Source: Lindgomyces ingoldianus (taxonomy: Eukaryota > Ascomycota > Dothideomycetes > Pleosporales > Lindgomycetaceae). Taken from it: a stretch of DNA of 64,000 bases. The stretch is taken from contig NW_022985163.1 in the NCBI RefSeq assembly GCF_010093535.1, positions 2,582,864-2,646,863 of the forward strand, given 5' to 3'. Below the pieces are notes generated by a model. It was not told the origin of the DNA. It was given only the letters and a program-made list of their open reading frames with translations, and did no database searches. The translations under genes were made by a program, and so were the position numbers. Positions 23,542 to 32,353 of the stretch are shown in pieces. How positions within the stretch are numbered: the first letter of the stretch is position 1; every line of letters begins with the position of its first letter.

Positions 23542-23754
23542 TCCTCGTCATACGTTGTTTTACCTAACATACGGTTCTTTGTCAAAAGGACTCACTGTGA
23601 TGTGTCAGCATCATATTGAGTCAGCCAGAAGCATAGCATAGCACAGGAACCAGTTATAGATAGGTAGATTATCATTGCGATTTCGATATCCACCAAGTCC
23701 GTAAACCCTGACCTCTTTTACCAAGACATTATCGTGACAATCAAAACTTAGAAC
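23542..23754. other. Short spacer between convergent MAT genes
   Basis: 213 bp between the two stop codons, presumably containing both terminators. No coding sequence. It lies in the middle of the segment that would invert. Confidence 0.6.
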
Positions 23755-24533
23755 TCAGACCTCTCCATAGCCAGCGAAGTCAAAGAAGACATTGAACTCT
23801 TCTTCAAGACGTCCCTGGCGAAGCAACTCTGCATCGTGGAACATGTTTGAAGACGGGGATTGGGATGCCATGGACTCAGCAAGCTCAACAGCATCGCTCG
23901 GAAGCGTGTCGCTGATGTGGGCAGTGATATCATTTTTGGCAGCTTGGGAGACGTCAAATGCCGACATCGTAGTATCTGGAAAGGAATTGAAGTTCACAGC
24001 GGCTTCTATTGCCTTTCGAGACTGTCGTTTCTTTTTCTGACCTGGCTTCCGAGGATTGTACTTGTATTGAGGGTACATGCGCAGGTGCAGCTCCTTCGCC
24101 ATCTTGGCTTGCTCCTTCCAGTAGTCTTTCTCTGTCGCAGGAAGGTTCTTCCAACACTCAGAAGTAATGGTGGCTACGCAGAGTTAGTAAGAATGCAGTA
24201 AAGTAACGATGCAATGGAGTGATGCTTACAGATCCTCTGGACGGTGAGGTCAGGATTATCTGCTTTCAGCTGCTTATACTTGTAGTCTCTGAAGAGCATG
24301 AAACAGTTCATGGGACGGGGAGGGTGGCCTGCCGCTCGCTCAGGAACTCTGGAGACGGCGGGCGGCGCAAGCAGGAGTGTCGTCGTCAATGCGGCTTGTG
24401 CTCCAGGGTCTCTCATGGCCTGCACCAGTTGCAACATCTGGGCGGCAGTTCGGGTAGCCAGAAAGTGTGCAATCTCCTCAGGTGTTGGGTCTCTACGGAC
24501 CACCATGGTGCTAGGTTGGTTCGTAGATGCCAT
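23755..24533 (-). CDS. MAT1-2-1: Mating-type protein MAT1-2-1 (HMG box)
   Basis: HMG-box transcription factor that specifies the MAT1-2 identity. Exons 24230-24533 and 23755-24173 give 240 residues. The 56-bp intron splits a serine codon after VQRI, the usual HMG intron position. The HMG box spans about residues 73-140: RPMNCFMLFRDYKYKQLKAD, NPDLTVQRIS, ECWKNLPATEKDYWKEQAKM and HLRMYPQYKYNPRK, followed by the basic PGQKKKRQSRK. Residues 1-61 are identical to MAT1-1-1; the proteins diverge after APPAVS. The C-terminus (EEEFNVFFDFAGYGEV) resembles that of MAT1-1-1. The frame is intact, so the chimeric N-terminus is probably translated. Any promoter must fit between the repeat arm and the mariner element. 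Confidence 0.95.
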
Positions 24534-24548
24534 TTTGACTGGCAATAC
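24352..24548 (-). repeat. Right arm of the perfect MAT inverted repeat
   Basis: Reverse complement of 22592-22788 with no mismatch over 197 bp. It contains the start codon and first 61 codons of MAT1-2-1 plus 15 bp of leader. Confidence 0.95.
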
Positions 24549-24601
24549 AGCACCTCGGCAAAAGTTTATACACACTTTTTCCCCAATACTAGACTCGCGT
24601 A

Positions 24602-26122
24602 TAACAGCGGTTCCTACAGGCTGAACACATAGCTATTCCCATGTAAGCTTGCAGAAGGCAGGATCTATGATTGAAATGATGTATTTTAGACTGAGTGTCC
24701 GAGGAACTATGTAGTGTATATAGTATGCTATGACGCCAAGCCCATGGTTGATTGGGCAGCCTTCGTACATAGTAGGCCCTAGAGCTTACATCGCCTAATA
24801 TTTCGCCTGCCACCCTTGGGCCTTTATTACAGCCCGAATTCTCTTAGGTACACTCTTAATAAGATTGTCAATTGTGGCCTGGGGGATCTCTCTCCATACT
24901 TGCTGTGCACAATGAACGAGTCTCTCTCGATCAACTGCACTGAATCCCTGGTCCCCAAGCTCTGGATAGAGCCCAACTATCTTCTGCTTCAATATCCACC
25001 AGAGATGTTCTATGGGGTTCAGATCTGATGAGTACGGAGGCCAGTCAATTGTTTCAACCTCATGCACTGCCAACCAGTCCCGCGTCATCTGGGAGGTATG
25101 GATTGGTGCGTTATCCATCTGGAGAATGAAGGGCTCGCACTCTGTGTCTTCATCCTCAAGACCCTCATCTGTTGGTTCGTTCCATGGGAGTAGCCCATCT
25201 TCTAAAGCATTGGTGTACGACTCTGAATTAAATCCACGCCTCCCGTTCACCCTCTCCATCGCAATGAGCTCTGTTCTTCCCCCAATCCAGATTGCTCCCC
25301 AGAACATCTGCTTGAACATTAACTGACATCCTTTACTCTCAGCCACCTCCTTATTCCACTTCTGTGAGCTTGTACGGAAGACCCACGGGCGCTTCTTTCC
25401 CCTGCCTCGTTCAACTGAGCATTCGTCAGAGAACTTGATGCGATGCCAACGGCGTGCTCTCATTCTCCTGCACCAATCCAGTCGGATTCGTGCGTCCTTT
25501 TGTGTGAGCTTTGGACGCTTTTTGGCGACCCAGTTCGTGATACCATGCTTTTTAAGTAGCCGATATAGAGTTGCATTTGAAACGTCGATACCACGCACCC
25601 TCAACTTCAATTGAGCGTACTCGATGCGGGGATATTGTCGAACAATCTGGAGAACCCGGTGCTGCTCTCGATCTGATAGTTTGTTTGGAGCTCCTTTACG
25701 AGGCAGAGAGTCCATGGTCGCATGCGTTTCCCATCTCTTCATTGTACTGTAAACGACCTCTCTGCTCACATTGAATTCCCGAGCGATCTTGGCCTTAGCA
25801 ATTCCATTCTCAACGCACTCGAGAATTTCAGCTCTAATATGGGGCGCAAGCTCTTTTTTTTGCGTTCGATTGCCAGATATTGCTGGTGGATGGCGAGGCA
25901 TTCTTTTAAAGCTATTTTAGAGTGAATAGGATAGGGTTTCAGCCCAAGCAATTTTAGTGTAGTAAAAAACCGCGATAATCTTTTTTCCCAAATGTTTTGT
26001 CGATTCAGTAACTCCCACATTGCTTCCCGGAGACCTTATTTCAGGGGCGGGGAGTATTTTATGATCTGGCAGAGTTTCTCGCGACCTAAGTAACAGACCA
26101 CTACGCAGGGAGCCCTGTTGTA
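24602..26122 (-). mobile_element. Tc1/mariner-type transposon, ends tentative
   Basis: The transposase at 24795-25901 is certain; the element ends are not. At 24600-24618 the sequence TATAACAGCGGTTCCTAC resembles the reverse complement of the right side near 26124 (TATACAACAGGGCTCCCTGC). Degenerate terminal repeats next to TA target sites would give an element of about 1.5 kb, normal for the group. If these ends are right, the transposon begins about 70 bp upstream of the MAT1-2-1 ATG. Confidence 0.4.
24795..25901 (-). CDS. Tc1/mariner (IS630-like) DD34E transposase, apparently intact
   Basis: 368 residues without stops or introns. The N-terminal half has a helix-turn-helix region (AKIAREFNVSREVVYSTMKR) and a second one (NATLYRLLKKHGITNWVAKK). 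The DDE core is present: FSDECSVERG (first Asp), QMDNAPIHTS (second Asp) and SSDLNPIEHLW (Glu), with 34 residues between the second and third catalytic positions. This is a cut-and-paste transposase that inserts at TA. No sign of RIP-type stop codons, so the copy looks young compared with the relics elsewhere in the window. It reads in the same direction as MAT1-2-1 and ends 261 bp upstream of its ATG. Confidence 0.93.
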   Translation of the reverse strand: MPRHPPAISGNRTQKKELAPHIRAEILECVENGIAKAKIAREFNVSREVVYSTMKRWETHATMDSLPRKGAPNKLSDREQHRVLQIVRQYPRIEYAQLKLRVRGIDVSNATLYRLLKKHGITNWVAKKRPKLTQKDARIRLDWCRRMRARRWHRIKFSDECSVERGRGKKRPWVFRTSSQKWNKEVAESKGCQLMFKQMFWGAIWIGGRTELIAMERVNGRRGFNSESYTNALEDGLLPWNEPTDEGLEDEDTECEPFILQMDNAPIHTSQMTRDWLAVHEVETIDWPPYSSDLNPIEHLWWILKQKIVGLYPELGDQGFSAVDRERLVHCAQQVWREIPQATIDNLIKSVPKRIRAVIKAQGWQAKY

Positions 26123-26418
26123 TAACCCCAACGCAAGCCACCTTCCTATCAAACCCACCAATCCAAACTCATTATTCCTATCCCCACTCCTCCTCCAACT
26201 CCCGAACCCAGTTTTCAATATACATTCAGAACAGCACCTCCCTATCAGGCTCGTTGCTGGTTCCTATCCTTGGCATCGAGGCGATGGCAGCACACGTCCG
26301 AAAACGGGCATGATATGGCGTCTCGGTACCAAAGTTCTGGGTGGGTATCAAAATCGCAATGATAAGCCACTTATAACTGCTTCCCCTGCTATGCCTGCGA
26401 TATACTAATGTGGATATA
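25902..26418. other. Spacer between mariner element and APN2
   Basis: The left part probably belongs to the transposon 5' end and terminal repeat. The remainder is the 3' flank of APN2, including two direct copies of TATACTAATGTG at about 26401-26424. No supported ORF. Confidence 0.4.
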
Positions 26419-28450
26419 CTAATGTGATGCTGGTGCGTTCCAATCGCTTGCCCAAATAAACGTACCACATCTCCACTGTGTCCCCTTCTCCTTCTGTCCA
26501 TTCGGACCCAGCGGCCGAGCGCATGTCCAAAACTGTCTCCCACAGTTCACACCAGGTTTTTTAGTTGTAAAGGTTATGCAGGGTTCGTTGTGGCTTTCGC
26601 AGCGCGGAGGCGGCCTCTTGGAGAAGAGGCGCGTCCAGGTTTCTTTTGTTTCAATGGGGTCAATGAAGGGCGATTGTTGCGAACCTGCTAGGGTGAAGGA
26701 AAATGAAGCTAAGGGCAGTGAGGGAGGCTGTGTGTTAGGCGACATTTTTGGCTTGTCATTAAAGTTGGGGTCTACGTGGATTTCGTTGGGTCAGTGCTGA
26801 TGCGGGTTGGAGAAAGATCATTGAAGGCTAACCTACTAGAATAATCAATGGTCGGCGTGTTGGGTGCAGCTGGTTCACCCAAGGATGCACTCGACTGATC
26901 GCCAGCATTGATTGCCTTTGGATGCGACGAAAAGAACCCTTTGAGGGACTGTTGCCCTTTGGAGACGCTCGATGACTGCGAAGAGCCGATGCTGGACTTA
27001 CTCCGCTTGACAAGCTTCGCGGCGGGCGATCCGTTCTGTCGGCGTTTCTCTGGAGAGTTAAGCGGGCTCGCAGACGTTGAGGGTGCCAGCTCTGCAGCAG
27101 CCTCCTCGGATCCCCTGCTCTTTGGCATGTTCACACTGCCACTCGTCGGGGACGGCCAAAACTCTGAGCTAGATTCAACCTTTGGCAATGCGGGCCGTCT
27201 TGAGAACATGTCTTTAATGCTCCTGCGCTTGTCGAACTCAGGGAGCAGTTTTCCTGATAGTGGTAGTAGGTCTTTCGCCGGGTTGAAGTCCCTCATCCTC
27301 TCGCCGTTCCTGAACATCCCGGGAGGGTTCATGATATCTAGTATATGGACCTGCTCTCCTCTCGCATCTACTATATCCTTCGTCGTGGCATATACCGGGC
27401 AATGATCCGAACCCATCAGTCCTTCCTGTATGTTCGACTCGGAAAACCACGCTTGCATCTCGATGCTACAAAGCACATAATCGATTCTGGACCCAAAGTT
27501 CCCCGGTCGCGCGTTGATCTTCTGTTCCCAATGTGTGAACATGCCCTGTCGCATTGGGTGGAACTCTCGACATATATCCCAGAGCACTGGCTCCTCCCTG
27601 CCCTCGTCCCGTTCGCCAGGTACTTTGCCGTTTGCCAGCAGTTGGTTGAATATACGCCGGTTCGGGGTATTGAGATACTCGTCACGGGATATGCCTTCTT
27701 GCCTCATGGCGTCTTCAGCCTTAGCTGTATCAATCTCTTCTCTAGATACGTTCAGATCTCCCGTCAGAATGACCCTCTTGCCCATCTTGTGGAGGTTCCG
27801 GATGCGGATGTCGAGGGCACAAACAAAGCCGTATCGAAAACTATCTCTCAATCCATTGCTGTTTGCGGGGCTGTAGACACCGAAGAGGACGAATGCGGGG
27901 AACTCGAGGACCAAGCATCGACCTTCGGCATCAAGTGCAGCTGGGTCGACTCCCAGATCGGCCACTTGGGATGGGGTTGGGTAGCCGCCAATACAGGCAT
28001 CTTGTGGGATATCGCGGTATGGCGTTGACGACCCTGGGGGACAAAGAACTCCAAGAAGGCCTTCTTCGGCGCGGACCGGGGCGCACACTGATTGGCGTGT
28101 ATATATTCCTACTCCAGAGTATCCTGCACTGCAACATCAGCCACATGAATAGCACTGGTACCGAGCATTCTGTAGGCAGCAAGTATTGAGCTACTTCAAG
28201 ACCAAATCATTCCAAGGGAAGCATTACTAGTACCTTTCTTATGCTTAGGTAGGCTGAAATAGCAATCCCAGCCGGGTACCATGACCATGTCGTCGCTCAG
28301 ATCCTTGCGCTGGATCTTCAGCTCTTGCATAATGACGATGTCTGCCTCGAGAACATCGAACATGTAATTGAAGGTACGATTCCCGCGCCATGGATGATAA
28401 CCAAACGGATTACGGATACCGTTGACATTCCAGGTTGTGATACGAACCAT
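26419..28450 (-). CDS. APN2: DNA-(apurinic/apyrimidinic) lyase 2
   Basis: Class II AP endonuclease of base-excision repair, exonuclease III/EEP fold. Exons 28234-28450, 26837-28123 and 26419-26771 give 618 residues. The start MVRITTWNVNGIRNPFG carries the catalytic Asn. Other active-site motifs are IMQELKIQ, LTGDLNVSREEID, NFGSRIDYVLCS and LMGSDHCPVY. A PIP-box-like motif (QQSLKGFF) in the disordered part fits PCNA binding. The last exon encodes a zf-GRF domain (CGRQFWTCARPLG and QWRCGTFIWASDW), the usual C-terminus of fungal Apn2. APN2 flanks MAT in most Pezizomycotina, which supports the assignment of the neighbouring genes. It is divergent from COX13 across 404 bp. Confidence 0.95.
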
Positions 28451-28854
28451 AGTTGCTGTGGCGGCAGGCGAATGGTGTGCCTCATCACTAAGACTCGGGG
28501 CGTGTCTGCAGTGTCTAGATGGGCTGTCTAGATGGGCTGTGCACGCTGTCTCTGTGGCTTTCGGGCGGCCAGACACGCCAAAACACGACCATCGACTTCC
28601 CGCACAGCAAAAACGCAAGACCTGACGTTCTCTCAGCACGATGTCACGTTGAAAGGGCCAAGCGTACAGACGGCACAAACGGCGCAAACGGTGTAAACTT
28701 GCCAAGCCCGCTCCGGGAAGAACCGCGCCTGCAACATCACCTGATGCTAGCAGGAACGACATCGCTTCGGTCAAGCTCAACCCTCCTCTTCAAATTCGCA
28801 CCACCGTTCCCGGACAATCACCCACGATCCAATTGACACCCTCTCCACTCTACC
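28451..28854. promoter_or_regulatory. Bidirectional APN2/COX13 promoter
   Basis: 404 bp between the two start codons. It contains short direct repeats (CTAGATGGGCTGT twice at about 28514-28540, and GGCGCAAACGG-type copies near 28675-28695) but no obvious TATA box. The function as a shared promoter follows from the gene order. Confidence 0.5.
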
Positions 28855-29645
28855 ATGTCCGCTCGAGCTGCCATGTTCCCGCAGCGTGTCCTTTTCCGCT
28901 CCACCCAGCGTCTAGGGCTCGCCCGCACGGCCTTCCGCCGCCGCCAGTACAGCTCCGAAGCCCCGAAGCAGTTCACAGGCGCTGAGGACAACGAGTTCAA
29001 CCGCGAGCGTGCCAGAATCCAGGAGCACGCTGCCGAGAGCGGTGGTGAGTGGAATCCCAGTCGATAATCCTGTCCAACCCTGATGATCTTTGCAGAATTC
29101 TGGCGAAAGCTCACCCTCTTGTAAGCTCCCCAGAACTCCCGATAATACACCCTTCACGCTTGTGGAGCCTTCATACTTGGTCGTCCTCGTGCGAATGGCG
29201 AAAATGCCGTCATATCTATTCTCGACGCATGAATAACTGGGAGATGTGGTGCACATTGTCAACTCCAATCGATCCGCATTATGTCACTGCATTGCATGGC
29301 TCTGCCCTCTACGCCAATAAACAAGTGAGGGGATTTCGCTAACTGTCACTCCAGCGTCGCCGTTCCTGCTCTCATCATCGCGTCCGTCAACGCGAAGCTC
29401 CGATGGGATGCCCATTGGGAGCACAAAGCGCACGAACCCCCCATTGAGGAAAAGCCGGAATACTCGTACCAGAACATCCGCACGAAGAACTTCTGGTGGG
29501 GTGACGGTGACAAGGCAAGTCATGCTTCCATCACGATCCTTCCCTCTACAGAGTCACACACTACATCTAAGACCCAGTCCTGACTGAAGCTCGTTAGACA
29601 CTCTTCTGGAATGACAAGGTCAATTATCACAAGAAGGACGAGTAG
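28855..29645 (+). CDS. COX13: Cytochrome c oxidase subunit VIa (Cox13)
   Basis: Small nuclear-encoded subunit of mitochondrial complex IV. Exons 28855-29044, 29096-29120, 29355-29514 and 29598-29645 give 140 residues. The arginine-rich start (RVLFRSTQRLGLARTAFRRR) is a mitochondrial presequence. The core follows: EFWRKLTLFVAVPALIIASV with the single TM segment, then RWDAHWEHKAHEPPIEEKPE and YSYQNIRTKNFWWGDGDK. It ends TLFWNDKVNYHKKDE. The third intron starts GCAAGT, a GC-AG intron, and the conserved GDGDK-TLFWND join requires it. The second exon is only 25 nt. The APN2-COX13 pair beside MAT is a standard ascomycete arrangement. Confidence 0.93.
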
Positions 29646-32353
29646 GCCATTGCTTGCTGAGCCTCACGGCACCTTTTCCTTTGTGAGACTGTACTAGATA
29701 CCGAAGACTCGGATGGGCGATAGTGGGAATGTATATAGGTGGTGCGCAAGCTCATGCTACGGAAGAACCTGATGCCGCATTTCAATTACTTTACGCACCG
29801 CCCCAGATAATCCCGTGTTGTTTGCCTGCAACTCTGTGATTTCCTCGCTCTCTGCATGTCAACCTCGGAGTGTTGCTTCTAATGAAGACCATTGCTTAAT
29901 AATAATACTAGTAAATTGTACTATTTACCCAACTAATTCTAATAACTTTCGCAGCCCGCTCGACAACATTCATCCAACCTTGCTCCTAAACTTTTGTAGT
30001 CAGCCACGTATTAGAGTCGTAGTAGAAGAGAGGGCGATGGAATTTTGGGACAACTAAGTGTACCACCGAACATAGCTCGATAACCATGAAGCGGCGACAA
30101 TACTATCTAGCCTTGATTTCCATTCCTAACTAGCTTCTAGCCTTTGCCTCTTCCCTTAGCAGAATAGTGACAATTTGTGACTCGGCTTCAGGTCCCTTTT
30201 TTTGTCCTGGTGGGGCCTTGGGTTCAGCTAACCAGCATGGCATCAAATGCGATCTTGTTAGAATGTGCGTGCAGGGGCTATATGCAGTTTCAAGTTCAAG
30301 CCTATCCTCTGTTTACTAGACACTAATCACAATGATACCGATGTTGGCTCTACGCCACGTCCACCTCTGCTACAAATGCTCCTGTCCTCCCTCTTGTAAT
30401 CCTGCGTTGTGGACTCTGCTATAAGTCAAATAGCTTCCACGAAGATTGCTTCCCTTAATCATCGTAGTGCCGGCCACCTTCCAACTGCATGAGTCAAGAA
30501 AATACCACAGTTAGCATCTTCCAATTTATCTACCTCCTCAGTAACGCTGCTATCAAAAAGTACCCAGGGCTAGTGATACCAGAGACCTCTCGGGCAATAT
30601 TCATGCCGTATGTAATGAAGGCAGCCCCAGAATCTTGATGTGACTCTCGAGCGCCGAAATAATGACCACGCAGATCTCGAATATTATGCGAAGGTGACTC
30701 ACGGGCAACTTCGATGATGAAAATGGAGATATCCCAGATGCTGTCCGATCGCGGTGGAGCCAACAGATCATCAAAGCGGTTGTGAATATCCACAGGCTCA
30801 GTATAATCTGCTCGAATCTCCCTCTTATCTCACACTTAGGCAATTTCCCCTGGACAACAACCTGGATACTCGGCTGATCGACTTTGGGGCGCTTAGATAT
30901 CCAAGGCACGAGGCGCTGGGCTTTGATGACTTACGATATTGCTTCTCATGAGATTTTTAATCTTCCTAGAGCGGCTGAGATAGTCCTGTTTGCGCTATGC
31001 TCCACGCTCTATGAACATGGAAGTAGAGACCCTCCGTATCCCGATATCCATGATATCGAGTTCACAGCTAGGTCCGCTCGAAGGGTCTTTCCAAGTGTTT
31101 ATAGTATTCCCTGAGGCGACTTTATTTAAGGTTGTTGGATGTTGGGTATCGTTTCTACAAAGGACATGCTCTCGTGGTATGAGGCACTGGTCAATAGCGC
31201 TCAATACTGTAATGATTGTTGTACCAGCTGAGCATAAATCTTTCTAGTATTTGGCACATTTTCCGTACGGTTTTCGTTGTAGGTTGATGGAAGAAAGTGA
31301 AGGATGGTGTTATCGGCCACCGAAAGTGTTGATATTAAGGGTGGAGTTTAGTTGGAGCCCTCTTTAAGAGCGCGCTAATCACCATAAATAATACATTAAT
31401 AAATGTAAATACCGAGATTTAATAGCTACCGTCAAGCAACTTCTTGTTACTCCCCTTCCTGTTATGTATTACTATTAACTCGGTATTTATATTCTATCCT
31501 AGACCATGCCGATCGCTTGCAGTTTCTTAATGTGACGCTATATCCATAAGAGTGTATTAACACAAGACTCGTGCGCGGATTTTTTCTCCTCGTAGACTTC
31601 CTGTAACAACTTTCGTAATTACAAAGGTAGAGCACTCTCGAATCGAGACCTATTAACCTATAAATGGGCGAAATAATATCAAAACGAATATCACAAAGCG
31701 AACCCGAGCCCGAATGATGAACACCAGGGAGTCGCACGTGGCGAAAAGTCGTGTATTGGGGTTTCTCGAAAGCCACCGGAATATCAGATTCCACCAGACG
31801 CGTCTCTACCCTCTCTTTTAAGTATCCTCGACACCAAGACTGATATCACGACAATCCTATAAAACATGCGACGATGAGGAAAGGCTTCGGTTGCCATTCA
31901 CCCGACTCAATCCGAACAGTGGGCTGCCAAGCCTGGGCTTCTTGGTTGTAGGGCTTGCTTCCACGAGCACAAGACCCCACCCACAACCTTGTTCGGCCAA
32001 CATGTTCGTGCGGGGATGACGGCCAGTCTATTCATGATTCAGAAAGTTTGACAGGCGGCTTGTTTGCTGTGTGGTTTGTTAGCCATTGCTGACAATGGGA
32101 TGATCAGGATGAACGCAGATGCACCGAGCAAGGTTTTCGGTGCGGAGATGGTGGGTTGCATTTGGCCCGAAGGAGAAGCAAGGCCGTAGTGCTGGGGAAA
32201 AGATATTTTTCCGAGTTTAGATGCCCTGGGGTACTTTATGGACTCCATCTCTTTCTTTTATTATCGTGTTGTGAACTTTTCAATCTTACTTTTTAACGGT
32301 TCTGCGATCAAGTTTCTGCGATCAGAGTTGAGAAAGACCTAGGAGCGATCAGC
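29646..32353. other. 2.7-kb intergenic region; possible relic and a hairpin
   Basis: No intact gene is supported. On the minus strand at about 30800-30540 an open frame (DIHNRFDDLLAPPRSDSIWD, then DLRGHYFGARESHQDSGAAF) reads like a protein fragment, but it has no start and cannot be extended; it may be a relic. A separate hairpin at 31406-31489 is listed on its own. The last part is the promoter of the Dal5-type transporter. Confidence 0.35.
31406..31489. repeat. Short inverted repeat (hairpin)
   Basis: TAAATACCGAGATTTAATAG (31406-31425) pairs with CTATTAACTCGGTATTTA (31472-31489), with a 2-nt bulge and a 46-nt loop, in AT-rich surroundings. It could be a MITE remnant or a chance palindrome. 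Confidence 0.5.

Noticed and set aside
22592..24548. Truncated or fused MAT genes as in a gene-breaking inversion
   Set aside because: Both the alpha box and the HMG box are complete with their conserved introns, so neither gene is truncated in this orientation.
24219..24632. Plus-strand ORFs antisense to MAT1-2-1
   Set aside because: They mirror the inverted-repeat coding sequence and are shadows of the MAT genes.
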